Numbered from the stretch's first letter, positions 35,719 to 48,552 are shown. The stretch: DNA of 64,000 bases from Vicia villosa (GCF_029867415.1 NC_081184.1:78342364-78406363); one strand, 5' to 3'. Numbers and translations: made by a program. Notes: generated by a model from the sequence alone, not told the origin.

Positions 35719-36502
35719 AAGTAATAACCTTGGTTTTTCATCCAAACCAATGGTTGACCTGTGCTGGTCCAGCCCCCAATGAGGAATTAGGGATGCCAAA
35801 TTCCCCCTCAAACAAGAGAGGTTCTGCCTAACCTCTGTGTCATTTCATGTGTTTGTTGCATTTATATTTGTTTATTTTGTTTATTCTGTATCGAGAAAGG
35901 GCTTGATTCCCCCTTGTGGTGAGAAATCTTATACCCAGATTTGAGTGCAACATAAGATAGGATGGAGGATGTCTTCCTGGTGAAGACCCTCTAATCTTGG
36001 TTCCCAATTCTACTCTTGGGATTTGCCTGGCTGGTTGTGATTAACTGCGCCAATGCATTCCGAGACTGAGTTGTACCAGGAGGACCTAGAAACACATTAA
36101 CCCCACTTAAAGCCTTTATTAGGACGTAGAGTGGTGATTACGAAAGTAATTGTCACGCAGATACTACACTTAGAGAAAACTCTCTTATAGATACCAGTCA
36201 ACATATCTTTAAGATTGAGCAAAAGCTCTGAGACCCCTAGAACCCGTTCTACAGGTACAAAAATCCTTATCCTTAGTTTACCTTGGGGAGAGGTTTGCGT
36301 TTTGACTCCATGACCACTATACCCTTCTACGCCATGTTTTTTTAAAAACTCTTATGTGTGCATTCATGCATTCATGCATTCATTCATAACAACTAAAAAA
36401 CAAAAGAGTCTTTTTCGAGTCGTTTTTCAAGGAAACTAAATAACAAACGTTTTGAACTTCAGAGAAAGAGAGAAATGGAGAAAGGACTTAAGGATCTATA
36501 CC
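35719..36502 (+). other. Ogre leader between primer site and ORF1
   Basis: About 780 bases are without a supported gene. One TTCCTGGTGAAGACC motif like those of the LTR lies near 35970. CATTCATG repeats lie at 36361-36390. Confidence 0.6.
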
Positions 36503-37939
36503 ATGGATTATGGAAGGAAGAGAGCTAGGAAATACACCTTCCATATTCCCCAGGTCGAGGAACTGGGAAAGCTCGGAAAACTGGTGGTCAACCCCCAGGC
36601 TTTCAAGGAGAAGTATGGAAAACTTCTGCCTCTCATCAATACCAACATTGTGGATGGGATCCTTCCCACATTGGTACAGTTTTACGATCCAACGTATCAC
36701 TGCTTCACCTTTCCAGATTATCAACTCATGCCTACGTTGGAGGAGTACTCTCGTCTGATTGGAATACCCGTGTACGCGCAAGATCCGTACTCCGGTTTGG
36801 AAAAGAATCCTGACGACATTATCATCGCTGCAACTACTTCTTTGAACGTAGTCGACATCAGAACTCATATGGTGAGTAGAGGAGGAATTCAAGGATTGCC
36901 CTCCAAGTTCCTGTTTGATCAAGCTCGGTACTTTGTCAGCATCCAAGATATGAGCGCTTTTGAGGAAATCTTGGCATTGCTTATCTACAGATTGTTCTTG
37001 TTCCCTAACATTAACGAATTCGTCGACATCAACGCAATTAAGATCTTCTTAATTGGAAATCCAGTTCCAACCTTGCTTGCGGATGCTTACCACTCTGTGC
37101 ATTCAAGAAACCTAGAGCGAGGAGGATTAATCACATGCTGCGTACCGTTATTATACAAATGGTTCGTCTCGCACCTGCCAAAGTCTAGCACTTTCTGGAA
37201 CATGAGGGATGGCCTTCATTGGTCACAGAAAATCATGTCCCTCACTCATTCGGAAATTGAGTGGTGTAGTCCTGACAACGACGAAACCAAAATCATCTTC
37301 AGTTGTGGAAGTTATCCCAACGTACCCCTTATTGGAACTAAGGGAGGAATCAGTTATAATCCAGCTTTAGCCCGTCGTCAATACGGCTATCCCATGAAAA
37401 ATATACCAAGTAGTATTCAACTGGAGGGTCTATTCTTCAAGAACATCGACGATCATGGCAACATGTTGAAGAAGGAAATTGTCCAAGCCTGGCGTCTTGT
37501 TCACAACAAAGGGAGAATATTGTTAGGAAAACATCTTTGCATCTCCCTGGATCCTTACCTTCAATGGGTACGCGTCAGAGCATTCAAGCTCAGGATGCCA
37601 TATCAACATCAAGAACCTATTCCCCTAAGGGAACCAATATACCTTTTCTCCACCGATGTTGAAAAACTACAAGCAGCATTAAACAAGGTATGCCAAGAAA
37701 GGAATGCTTGGAGAAACAAGTATCGAATCGTCAACACGGAAAATGTTGAGATTCAGAACATCCTAAGAAGGAAGGATGAGTTACTTGAAGTACTCGATCG
37801 ACAAGTGACACAATCGTCACTTTCTCATCATATCCCTCCTGCTTCCTGGATCATCGATCAGCTTACGTCAGAGAACGCTCAGCTCAAGAAACAGAAGATA
37901 ATGTTAGAACGTGAAGTCGGCTCTTCATCCAAGTTTTAG
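36503..37939 (+). CDS. Ogre ORF1 protein (DUF7745-like), function unknown
   Basis: The frame is open from 36452, but the first ATG is at 36503, giving 478 codons without a break. The N-terminal half contains FYDPTYHCFTFPDYQLMPTL (near 36680) and EEYSRLIGIPV, the signature of the plant-specific domain found in Ogre ORF1 proteins (I believe Pfam DUF7745). The last about 100 residues are Lys/Glu/Gln-rich and probably coiled coil (37650-37930). ORF1 upstream of gag is a defining trait of Ogre. Its role is not known. It is the only Ogre gene here free of stops. Confidence 0.85.
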   Translation: MDYGRKRARKYTFHIPQVEELGKLGKLVVNPQAFKEKYGKLLPLINTNIVDGILPTLVQFYDPTYHCFTFPDYQLMPTLEEYSRLIGIPVYAQDPYSGLEKNPDDIIIAATTSLNVVDIRTHMVSRGGIQGLPSKFLFDQARYFVSIQDMSAFEEILALLIYRLFLFPNINEFVDINAIKIFLIGNPVPTLLADAYHSVHSRNLERGGLITCCVPLLYKWFVSHLPKSSTFWNMRDGLHWSQKIMSLTHSEIEWCSPDNDETKIIFSCGSYPNVPLIGTKGGISYNPALARRQYGYPMKNIPSSIQLEGLFFKNIDDHGNMLKKEIVQAWRLVHNKGRILLGKHLCISLDPYLQWVRVRAFKLRMPYQHQEPIPLREPIYLFSTDVEKLQAALNKVCQERNAWRNKYRIVNTENVEIQNILRRKDELLEVLDRQVTQSSLSHHIPPASWIIDQLTSENAQLKKQKIMLEREVGSSSKF

Positions 37940-38187
37940 AGTCCTTTCTCTCTGTTTCTCTGTATTTCCCTTTTCAAAGTGTGTAAAAACGGCGTTTTCG
38001 CTTAATCAATAAAAATTTTGATGCTTCATAACGTAATTATGGTGTTTCCTTGAAAAATATTAACTTAATTGCACATCATGCATCGCTTTAGTCGTACGCA
38101 CTGACACAGGAATTGTCGCGGATCTAATCGTCACTTTCCTTTCTCCAGAAAGAGAGGAGGAGAAGGAGGTGAACAAAGGCATTCAAG
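37940..38187 (+). other. Spacer between Ogre ORF1 and gag
   Basis: About 250 bases without coding signal. It is T-rich after the ORF1 stop and has an AATAAAA string near 38006. Confidence 0.6.
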
Positions 38188-41100
38188 TTGTCTCATTCAT
38201 ACAACACTCGTTCAAGTCGCAAGAAAAGAATGGACGACTTAGAGCAAGAGAATGGAGAACTTAGAGAAGAGGTTACTACTCTCAAAGATGCTGTTGAAAG
38301 GCTCAATAGTATGGTAGAAGCCCTGGTGGTTGAACAAAATCGACCAACACCAGAAGAACCACAAAGGACTGTGGTTTCCGAGATTGTTTCTACTCCTATT
38401 CCTCAGTATACCATGCCGCCCAACCGACCTTGGGGCATGCCGTATAACTTTATTCCAGACGGGTACATACCCCCAGTTCCTGAAGTTCCAAGAGCTACAA
38501 TGGAGATGCATCCACCGGAGGGTTACAGACCTCTGGAAATTGAAGTTCCAAGAGCAACGGCAATGGGTTTCACACAACAGAATGCTGAGATTCCAGGATC
38601 TGCTGTCATGGCTTCTCCACAGCCGATTATGCATACTTTTCCTCCACCGGGCAGACAAGTATATCATCACGCTCCCAGTGAGGATGCTGGCGTGTATGAA
38701 AGATTGGTCGAGTTCTAGGAACAGTTTCTGCAAATGCAGAAGGAACTCAAGACTCTCCGAGGACAAGATCTATTTGGAAAGAACGCTGCAGACCTCTGTC
38801 TGGTTCCAAATGTTAAGATTCCTCACAAATTCAAAGTACCAGATTTCGAGAAGTACAAAGGGAATTCATGCCCACAAAGTCACCTCGTGATGTACGCTCG
38901 AAGAATGTCAACTCAGACTGACAATCAACAATTGCTCATTCATTATTTTCAAGACAGCCTGACTGGTGCTGCACTAAAATGGTACATGAACTTGGACAGT
39001 TCAGAGATTCGTACTTTTCGAGACCTCGTAGAGGCCTTCGTCAAACAGTATAAGTACAATCTGGATATGGCTCCCGACAGAGATCAACTCTGGGCCATGA
39101 CTCAAAAAGATAGAGAAAGCTTCAAGGAATACGCTCAGAGATGGCGTGAAGTTGCTGCTCAAATTTGTCCACCACTTGAAGAGAAAGAAATGACGAAAAA
39201 CTATCTCAAGACATTGAGTCCATTTTACTACGGACGAATGGTTGCAAGTGCACCAAGTGACTTTACCGAGATGGTAAACATGGGTGAAGCAGTTCGAGAA
39301 GGTCGTTTGAACAAAGAACCACAATCTTCTATTGGTCCAAGGAAGTATGGAAGTTCCTTCCAGAAGAAAAAGGATCAAGATGTCAGCAATATCTTGCACA
39401 AAGCAAAGAAGAAGTTTCAACCTCAAGTTGCAGCAATAACTCCGGTTGTTAACTAAGCGCCAGCTTATCAACCTCAGGTTTCTCAACAACCATTCCAACA
39501 AAGGTCGCAGCAACCTCAGCACCAGGTTCAACCTCCAAATTTATACAACAATCGGGCACAAAGGTATCCACCCTTTGACCCCATACCCATGCGGTATGCG
39601 AAATTGTTTCCAACACTACTGGCGAAAGGACTCATTCAGACAAAGAGTCCTCCAAATCCAACGTATGAATCATCACCTTGGTTCAAGGCTGACCAATCTT
39701 GTCCCTACCATCAGGGGGCACCAGGTCACAGTATTGAGAACTGCTTCAGTTTCAAGGCCGACGTCCAACGATTAGTAAAGAGCGGAATGCTATCCTTCAA
39801 AGATACTAATCCAAACGTCCAAGCAAATCCTTTGCCGCAGCATAAAGAAGCTTCAGTGAATTTGATAGATCAACACCCCAACGTCATTCAAATCTACGAC
39901 ATTCGTCAGATAGGGGAAAATCTCGTCAAGATGCACGCTAGACAAGCTGGGTATGGCCACGTACCACCTCACAACTACTTCGCCTGTGATATTTGTCCAA
40001 AGAATAATCAAGGGTGTGTCGTAGTTCAAGCTGCATTACAAGAACAAATGGACTTAGGATGGATTCAACATATCCGAGTCAGAACTGAACATGACGTCAA
40101 CATGGTCCGAGAATGTCCAAGAGAATACAAAATCTACAAAGTGGAAGATCTCGAAGGATCGGTAGTCAGGTTCCATAAGACTTTAAATGGACTTGCCTAC
40201 TTTGGAACGGATTTCCATCCTTACAGTAGATGCAGAATCTGTCGAAGAAATTCACGAGGATGTTTGCGTGTTCGCAAAGACATTCAGAAATTAATGAATG
40301 ACAATACCATTAAAGTTCTTGCCAACGGAGAAGATGACGAAGTCTTTACCGTATCTCCTCAAATTAATCAAGTTGAACCAATGCAAGTCAAGTATGACAG
40401 CAGGAAGACAGCAATTGCTCCGTTAGTCATCTACTTACCAGGTCCTGTACCGTATGAGTCCAACAAGGCTATACCATACAAGTACAACGCTATATTCATT
40501 GAAAATGGTACGGAAATACCATTACCGTCTGTTGTCAACATTGCTGACGTTAGTCGAGTCACCAGAAGTGGACGAGTCTTCAACAGAACAACAGAAAATG
40601 TGGAGAAACCTTCGGAAGAAGCACCACATAGGCAAGACAATCATCCGACCAATGCTGGTCAAGCGAAAGAAAATGATGAGATCTTGAAATTAATCCAGAG
40701 GAGTGAATACAACATTGTAGATCAATTGCTACATACTCCGTCTAGGATATCTGTTCTCTCCCTGCTATTGAGTTCTGAGGCTCATAGGGAAGCTCTACAG
40801 AAAGTTTTGGAACAAGCTTTCGTAGAACCTGGCATTACAGTAAGCCAATTCAACAACATCGTTGCCAACATCTCCGCAGGAACTAACCTGAGTTTCTGTG
40901 ACGAAGATCTTCCTGAAGAAGGAGTGGACCATAATCTTCCACTTCACATCTCAGTTGGCTGCATGGGTGATGTACTCACAGGAGTCCTAATAGACAACGG
41001 ATCCTCTCTCAACGTCATGCCCAAATCAACATTGTCAAGACTATCCTTCAAAGATTACCCGCTAAGGGACAGTCATGTCATCGTCAAAGCATTCGATGGA

Positions 41101-41487
41101 TCAAGGAAGCTAGTTTTTGGAGAAGTGGATCTTCCCATAACTATTGGACCTAAGATGTTCAAAATCACTTTCCAAGTTATGGATATCCCAGCGCAGTACA
41201 GTTGTTTGCTAGGTCGCCCATGGATTCATGAGGCTGGGGCAATTACTTCAACACTTCATCAGAAACTGAAGTTCATAAGAAATGACAAATTGGTAACCGT
41301 ATGTGGAGAACAAGCTCTGATCGTCAGCAACCTGTCATCATTCTCCGACATAGAACCAAAAGAAGTCGTTGGAACTGAATTCCAAGCACTTTCCTTGGAT
41401 AAGGAAAAAGGAAAGGAGAAAGCAGCGTCTATTTCTTCTTACAAAGATGCAATCCAAGTTATAAAGGATGGCACTACCAGTGGTTAG
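38188..41487 (+). pseudogene. Ogre gag-protease, one frame with several stops
   Basis: Coding begins at TTG 38188, where an ATG would be expected; the next ATG in phase is at 38230. A coiled N-terminus and a Pro-rich stretch lead to the Gag core (GAALKWYMNLDSS near 38970, QRWREVAAQICPPLEEKEM near 39138). A Cys/His cluster, CPYHQGAPGHSIENC, is at 39700. The protease motif LIDNGSSLNVMP lies near 40990, followed by LLGRPWIHEAG near 41206. In-frame stops are TAG 38716-38718, TAA 39454-39456 and TAG 41485-41487. All keep the phase and can be read as C-to-T changes of Gln codons. Confidence 0.9.
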
Positions 41488-42433
41488 GGGCACATTAACA
41501 TTCCTACCAACAACAAGAACAGAACAGGAGTTGGATTCTTTCCAACATCATCAAAGACTATTCCAGGAATTGAGGTAGTTCTTCCAATTCAAGAAACTTT
41601 CTACAGCGGAGGTTTTCTTCAACCTGTTCAACAAACAGTCAATACCATCGGTACGGAAGACACCAATGAAGAGGAATGGCTATCCTATCCTAACAAAGCA
41701 GGATACATATCCCTATCAGAGTCTGAAACACCTTGCTGTTATCCGACTAAGGGATTTGAAAGTAAGACTCGACCAAGCAGTGACGAAGTTACAAACAGCT
41801 TCACCACCAGAAGTCATTGTTCATCAGAAGAAGTTCCTCCTATCCCCGAAGAGACTTGGGATACATTAGGAGAACCAAGCGGAAAATTCGACTACATGGT
41901 GAAATACTCCGCTCCTGAAAGCTCAAAAATCTCTTTTGAAGACATTGTTCTGACTGGATGGAACATTGATTTCGAGTACCTTACTCAACCAAAAGAGATA
42001 TATAACCCTTGCTATTTCATCATCATCAACTGGTGAAATCATCATTGAGGATTACATTCCCAAGTCACCTTCCGAGGCTACGGATTTAGAGTTTACATAT
42101 CTAGTCAATGCCATCTTGGGAGAAGAGCAAGGCCAAAATACAGAAGAGGATGATCTCGAAAGTGTCTCCGACAACGAGTCTCTCCATTCAGAAGATTGGA
42201 AGTTTCCTCAAAAGAAAGCTCGACATACTCCACTTGGAAATGGGTATGCTCACACCGCTCAGTCTTCTGAAGTAGAAGAAGATCGTCTAAGTGTTACAAA
42301 GACAGTGGTTGGTAAATCAAGACCTACCATAGGCCAGCTTAAGCCTAAGGTTCCAGATTACCTAGTGCACAATGGGGTTTGCCACTATTGGACAGCTGTT
42401 GAAGTTACAACTGTTGTTCGCACTCCTAAGTAG
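41488..42433 (+). pseudogene. Ogre linker region between protease and the putative intron
   Basis: The gag-protease phase stays open after the 41485 stop up to about 42000. The phase then changes and 42010-42433 is open in the next frame, ending in TAG at 42431-42433. The encoded segment is Ser/Glu-rich (EEWLSYPNKAG near 41670; acidic near 42130). No domain is recognised. The position matches the stretch before the known Ogre intron. Confidence 0.6.
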
Positions 42434-42754
42434 GAACTTTCACCGTTATTTTATCCTCTCACCATAGCCCAGGGTGAAGAGATGTTTCATAGGGCTTTGC
42501 ATTTTACTATTTCTTAGGAAAATGTCCCTCTTTGCTTCGCCCAAGGCAATAGAGTTTTGTTTTATAGGGTCTTTGTTTCAAGAAATGACTGTCGATAAAT
42601 AAAAATGTCATTTTGTTCCTTCGTTGGTTTTTCCTTTTCTTTTTTCGGAAATTGGTAATCCTAAAAAACACCCTAAAAAACATCAAAATATTCCATTAAC
42701 TGCATACACCGAGTCTTCCCTTGTTGTCTATATGAAATCATCACACATATGCAG
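42430..42754 (+). other. Candidate Ogre intron between protease and RT
   Basis: Donor AA|GTAGGA at 42430 and acceptor ATATGCAG|A ending at 42754 enclose a T-rich stretch of 325 nt. Removing it takes out the stop at 42431-42433 and joins the linker frame to the RT frame in phase. Ogre elements are known to have an intron at this place. The exact ends are my choice and have not been tested. Confidence 0.5.
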
Positions 42755-45201
42755 ATTAATCATAAAACACCCCGTTGAAACGTGGGATCGTATGACTTCT
42801 CCAAGCTTTGAGTTTCCTGTATTCGAGGCAGAGGAAGAAGAAGACGAAGAAATATCAAAGGAAATTTCACGGTTACTTCAACAAAAGGAAGAGGCCATTC
42901 AGCCATACAATGAGCCTCTAGAGATCATTGACCTTGGTTCCGATGGAAACAAAAAAGAGGTTAAGATTGGAGCTTCGCTCAGTTCAGAGATAAGAGAGAG
43001 TTTGATACAGCTGCTCAGAGAATTCTCAGATGTCTTCGCTTGGTCTTATCAAGATATGCCAGGGTTGGATACCAGTATATTGGAGCATCACTTACCATTA
43101 AAAGCAGAGTGCCCTCCAGTCAAGCAAAAATTGAGAAGAACTCATCCAGAGATGGCTATGAAAATCAAAGAGGAAGTTCAAAAGCAAATCAACGCAGGTT
43201 TCCTCGTCACTTCAGAATACCCTCAGTGGTTAGCTAACATTGTTCCCGTTCCTAAGAAAGACGGAAAAGTCCGCATGTGCGTCGACTACAGAGATTTGAA
43301 CAAAGCTAGCCATAAGGATGATTTTCCTTTACCACATATTGACATGTTGGTAGGCAGTACAGCAAAATCCAAAGTTTTCTCATTCATGGACGGATTTTCA
43401 GGATACAACCAAATCAAGATGGCACCTGAAGACATGGAGAAAATAGCTTTCATCACCCCCTGGGGCACGTTCTGCAATCGCGTTATGCCTTTTGGACTAA
43501 AGAACGCAGGGGCAACTTATCAAAGAGCCATGACTACGCTTTTCCACGACATGATGCATAAGGAAGTGGAAGTCTATGTGGACGACATGATTGCTAAATC
43601 AGAAAATGAGGAAGATCACATACAGAATCTGACAAAGTTATTTCAACGCTTACGGAAGTTTCAGCTTCGCCTGAATCCCAACAAGTGTACCTTTGGTGTC
43701 TACTCAGGAAAACTCCTTGGTCTCATCGTCAGCAAACGAGGAATTGAAGTAGATCCAGACAAAGTCAAGGCAATTCAAGAAATGCCTTCGCCCAGAACCG
43801 AGAAACAAGTTAGAGGATTTCTTGGACGTCTGAATTACATCTCGAGATTCATATATCTCATGACTGCAACTTGTGCTCCAATTTTCAAACTTCTACGGAA
43901 AAATCAAAGTTGCGTATGGACAGACGATTGTCAGAAAGCGTTCGACAGCATTAAGGAATATCTGCTCGAACCACCCATTTTGTCTCCTCTAGTGGAAGGA
44001 AGACCTTTGATAATGTACTTAATCGTCTTAGAAGATTCCATGGGTTGTGTCCTTGGACAGCAAGACGAGACGAGAAGAAAAGAGCATGCCATCTACTACC
44101 TGAGCAAGAAATTCACTGACTGTGAATCCCGCTACTCCATGCTCGAGAAGACCTGTTGTGCTTTGGCCTGGGCTGCCAAGCGTCTCCGCCAGTACATGAT
44201 TCGACATACTACTTGTTTGATCTCTCATATGGATCCAATCAAGTACATCTTTGAGAAGCCTGCCTTAACTGGGAGAATTGCCCGTTGGCAAATGTTGTTA
44301 TCAGAATATGACATTGAGTATTAGGCACAGAAAGCCGTGAAAGGAAGTATCCTAGCTGAGCACCTGGCTCACCATCCACTCGATAGTCATGAATCAACCA
44401 GTTTTGACTTTCCGGACGAGGACGTCATGTACCTCAAGATGAAAGATTGCGACGAGCCACTACCATACGAAGGACCTGAGATAGGATCCCAATGGGGCTT
44501 AATATTCGACGGAGCTGTCAACGCTTATGGACGAGGAATTGGGGCAATCATTGTTACACCTCGAGGTACCTATATTCCATTTACCGCCAGATTAACTTTC
44601 AAATGCACAAACAATGAGGCCGAATATGAAGCTTGCATCATGGGTCTCGAAGAAGTCGTGGATCTAAGAATCAAACACTTGGATGTATACGGAGATTCTG
44701 CTTTGGTCATCAATCAAATCAAAGGAGAATGGGAAACACGCCAACCTGGGCTAATTCCTTACAAAGACTACGCGAGAAGATTGTTACCATTCTTCGATAG
44801 GGTAGATTTTCATCACATTCCTCGTGAAGAAAATAACTTGGCTGATGCATTAGCCACACTCTCTTCCATGATTAGGATAAATCATTGGAATGACATTCCT
44901 CGGATCGATGTCATGCGCCTGGATAGGCCCGCTCATGTTTTCACTGTAGAAGCAGTCATCGACGACGAACCGTGGTATCACGACATCAAGAACTTTCTTC
45001 AAAGGCAAGAGTACCCTCTTGGGACGTCAAAGAAAGATAGAAAGACTTTGAGAAAGTTAGCTTGCAGATTCTTTCGGAATGAAGATGTTCTGTACAAGAG
45101 AAATTTCGACATGGTCCTGCTCAGATGCGTTGACAAGAAAGAAGCAGAAATACTCATGAGAGAAAAAAATGAAGGATCCTTTGGTACTCACACCAATGAA
45201 C
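42755..45201 (+). pseudogene. Ogre RT, RNase H and archaeal-type RNase H, cut by copia insertion
   Basis: RT carries MCVDYRDLNKASHKDDFPLP near 43276, FSFMDGFSGYNQIKM near 43375, FGLKNAGATYQRAM near 43492 and YVDDMIAKSE near 43575. RNase H follows to 44321. A stop TAG at 44322-44324 interrupts, but the phase continues. The second RNase H at about 44490-44870 shows IFDGAVNAYGRG, NNEAEYEAC, YGDSALVINQ and ENNLADALA, with the D, E and D residues and a final D in place. The integrase zinc-finger linker begins (GTHTN) and is cut by the copia LTR at 45202. No integrase is found anywhere downstream. Confidence 0.9.
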
Positions 45202-46751
45202 TGTGAATACAAGATCACACTCACAAAGATGTTTTTGATTCATGGCAAACTCAACAAGCATACAAGCAACAAGGCACAAGCAGAAGAACTCAAAAGAAAA
45301 GCAAGCATTGGTTACTTATAACAGAGCAGGTCGACCTACTATGCATATAGGTCGACTCAACACAAACAAAACAAGAAAAATTCAGAAAAGCAGCAGCTAG
45401 GTCGACCTACTGTTAATCCAGGTCGACCTAAAATGGAGAAAATCTCATACACTTCTGTTAGGTCGACCCACACATCAACTAGGTCGACCTAATCTGAGAA
45501 AAATTCCCCACAACGCATTTGAAGTAGATTCTGGTCGACCTACTCCTTTACCAGGTCGACCTAACTGGGAACAAATAACATCCAAAGGATATGCAGCTCT
45601 GTTAGGTCGACCTAAGCACCACAAGAGGTCGACCTATCTGATCAAAAAGGATAAGCAGCTCTGTTAGGTCGACCTAAGCATCACAAGAGGTCGACCTATC
45701 TGATCAAAATGCCAGAATTTTTGGTTTTCTCTGCATCAACTGAAAAGCACCCATATATATTATCAAATGTTCATTATTGAAATCAACACCAACGACTGAA
45801 AGATACACAAAGGCTTCTCATCTTCGTTCTTCGTCATCTCCAACACAATTACACATAATCATTCTTGCGTTGAGGGTTAGTGATCGAGTTCGATAACGTC
45901 CATGGAACGGAATTGAAGATTCCTAGTGGGTGAAGATTTGTGGGGTTTTTGGTGAATAAAATCTGCAGGTTTTGTCCTCCAAGATAGGTGTTTCTTGGGG
46001 GTTTTTATCAAGAGGTTTCATCGAGGATCCATCTGAGTGTGAAGATTGAAGAACAAGGGTTCAAGGCAATTCAAGACACTGCAGAAAAGGGATTAAGTGA
46101 AGCTCTTGGATAACCTTGATCTGACTCAAGATTAAGGGGGAAGAAGATTCAAAGGATCGACATAATTGGTTTATGGTTTATCGCTTTGTTATCTTCTTTG
46201 TATATACTACTTTCAACATTAATGAAAGATTTTCCAATTTCAGTTTGGAATTGGGGGCAGACGTAGTCGTAGCGAGGACGATCGACGAACTGCCTAAACA
46301 AATATCGTGTTCTTGTCGCTTTTACTTTTTCATTTACGTTCTGTTCATATTTGGTTATAATAGCAAATTGATCAACGATTCGAGTGTTAAGATTGTGAAT
46401 TAAGGACTTATATAAACATCACAATCCATCACACATTGAACTACCATCAATTTGATCATTATCACCAAGTGTTTGTGTTTTTGCTTCTTTCACCATTACT
46501 GCATTGCAAACGTCGTTCATCATATAAGAAGTTAATTGATTTTCAATAGAGCGACGTATTGATTCTATAGTGCATTCTCTTATCGTTTATCTCAAGCTGG
46601 TTAGTGGTTTTAACACATACAATCGTTTCAATAGTGGTTCGGAATAGACGCGAGTCGACTCAGAATCACTTCCGCTCAAAGTTCAATTAATTCTGCAAAA
46701 CTGTGTAAGATCTATTCACCCCCCCCCCCTCTAGATCCTAAGGCCAGCGTC
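45202..46751 (+). repeat. Composite copia, first LTR
   Basis: It starts TGTGAATACAAG and ends GGCCAGCGTC, 1550 bp. It has six palindrome pairs (45328-45697), one pair more than element 1. Confidence 0.95.
45328..45697. repeat. Six pairs of AGGTCGACCT palindromes
   Basis: Starts are 45328/45349, 45399/45420, 45460/45481, 45532/45553, 45604/45626 and 45666/45688. Spacing within pairs is 21, 21, 21, 21, 22 and 22 bp. The last two pairs are a recent duplication (GTTAGGTCGACCTAAGCAYC). The middle LTR has the identical layout at 52364-52733. Confidence 0.95.
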
Positions 46752-46758
46752 TAACAAG

Positions 46759-46771
46759 TGGCATCAAGAGC
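46759..46771 (+). other. Primer-binding site of the first copia unit
   Basis: TGGCATCAAGAGC, the same variant as in element 1 at 22698. A further copy lies at 53793-53805. Confidence 0.75.
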
Positions 46772-46811
46772 TCTGGTTTATTCCGTGCTACGTGAAACAC
46801 TTATTGGAAAG

Positions 46812-48551
46812 ATGGCTTCCGGACCTAAAGGGGCTCACAATAGAGCTCCAGTTTTCAACGGTGAAAACTATGGCTATTGGAAGGATTGTATGTGTGTCCA
46901 CATCAATGCAATTGATAGGAACATCTGGACAGCTATTGTCAATGGTCCCTTTCAGATCACCATGACAAATGCAGCTGGTGCAGTTGTTCCAAAACCAGAA
47001 AATACTTGGGATGCTGAAGATGAAAAGAGATATGCATACGATTGGAAAGCGAGAAACATTCTAATCTCAGCTCTAGGAGTTGATGAATACTATCGCGTTT
47101 CCCATTGTAGATCTGCTAAAGCTATGTGGGACACATTTCAAGTTGCCCACGAGGGAACGGATGATGTCAAACTAGCTAGGATCAATACGTTAACTCAAGA
47201 GTTCGAACTCTTCCACATGGAAGATGGTGAATCCATCGAAAACATGCAGAAGAGATTCGTTCACCTGAAAAATCGGTTAAATTCTCTTGATAGACCTGTT
47301 TCCAATGCAGTTGCTACTAACAAAATCTTAAGATGCTTGAACAGGGAATGGCAACCCAAGGTTACAGCTATAAAGGAAGCAAATGATCTAAACACCTTAG
47401 ACATTACCACTCTCTTTGGTAAACTAGAGGAACATGAACAACACCTTAAATGCCTTGACATGCATGAGAAAAGGGCAAAGAAAGAAAAGAACATGGAGAA
47501 AGAGGTAGAGAAGAAGTCAATAGCTCTAAAAGCTTCAAGCTCCAAGACCTCAAGACAAGAGCTAAAGGATAGTGATACAAGTGATGACGAAGACTCCGAT
47601 GATGAGGAAATGGGACTGTTTGTGCGAAGATACAACAAATATCTAAAGAAAAATGGAGGAAAACATTCTGACAAAGGCTTGATCAACTATAGAAAGCAAT
47701 CAAACAAGTTCAAACAAGATGACGACAACAAAGGAAAAATCAAAGGCCTTTGCTTCAATTGTGGGAAAGCCGGTCACTACAAACCGGATTGTCCATACCT
47801 TAAGAAAGAAAAAGAGAAGAACCAAAGCAAAGGTCATAACAAATCTAAAAGAGCCTACATAGCATGGGAAAGTGATTCATCTAGTGAAAGCTCATCAAGC
47901 GATGAAGAAGAATCAGCAAACCTATGTTTCATGGCTCATCAACACAAGAAAAAGAAAGCTGTAAGTCATCTTAAACCTGAACTCGTAGATAAGGTATCTC
48001 ATTCTCAACTAAAACTTGCTTTTGAAGAATTACATAGAGATGCAATTAAAGCTTTCAAACTTTTGGCCTCAAATAAGAAAATATTTTCATATCTTGAATC
48101 AAAAGTTGAGAAAACCGAAAAGGATATGGAAGCTTTAAAACAATCTATGCTAGACATCCAAAAGGATAAAGTTGAAATAGATCCTACATCATGGTTTGGT
48201 TGTGAGACATGTCACATTTGGCAAAAAGAAGTAAGAGATCTAAAAGCCAAGTTAGACAAGGCTCTACAGCCAAAAGTGACTTCTGCGTTTGATCCAATTA
48301 AGTTCAAAAGATCGTATACTCCTTTATATAGTAAATACACTTTTGTACCAAAAGTATCAACTAGCAAAACACCATATTCTCATCATATTACCTGTCATTA
48401 TTGTTGCAAAAAGGGACATACCATTGAAAAATGCAAATTTAGGAGAATTTTAGTTCCTAAAGGAGTATTTCAATGGTTGCCTAAGTGCAACACAATGTGT
48501 ATTCACTACCAAGGACCCAATGAAAATTGGGGACCTCCCTCTCTAAATTAA
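46812..48551 (+). CDS. Copia Gag, composite unit 1
   Basis: 579 codons from the ATG at 46812 (MASGPKG), nearly identical to element 1. The knuckles [14 protein letters not shown] (about 47753) and [14 protein letters not shown] (about 48392) are intact. The stop at 48549-48551 overlaps pol in the -1 phase; the heptamer here reads TCTAAAT (48542-48548). The frame is intact. Confidence 0.9.
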   Translation: MASGPKGAHNRAPVFNGENYGYWKDCMCVHINAIDRNIWTAIVNGPFQITMTNAAGAVVPKPENTWDAEDEKRYAYDWKARNILISALGVDEYYRVSHCRSAKAMWDTFQVAHEGTDDVKLARINTLTQEFELFHMEDGESIENMQKRFVHLKNRLNSLDRPVSNAVATNKILRCLNREWQPKVTAIKEANDLNTLDITTLFGKLEEHEQHLKCLDMHEKRAKKEKNMEKEVEKKSIALKASSSKTSRQELKDSDTSDDEDSDDEEMGLFVRRYNKYLKKNGGKHSDKGLINYRKQSNKFKQDDDNKGKIKGLCFNCGKAGHYKPDCPYLKKEKEKNQSKGHNKSKRAYIAWESDSSSESSSSDEEESANLCFMAHQHKKKKAVSHLKPELVDKVSHSQLKLAFEELHRDAIKAFKLLASNKKIFSYLESKVEKTEKDMEALKQSMLDIQKDKVEIDPTSWFGCETCHIWQKEVRDLKAKLDKALQPKVTSAFDPIKFKRSYTPLYSKYTFVPKVSTSKTPYSHHITCHYCCKKGHTIEKCKFRRILVPKGVFQWLPKCNTMCIHYQGPNENWGPPSLN

Positions 48552-48552
48552 T

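Noticed and set aside
38239..39531. Minus-strand frames of about 175 codons opposite Ogre gag
   Set aside because: They are shadow frames without domain content. The plus strand carries recognised Gag.
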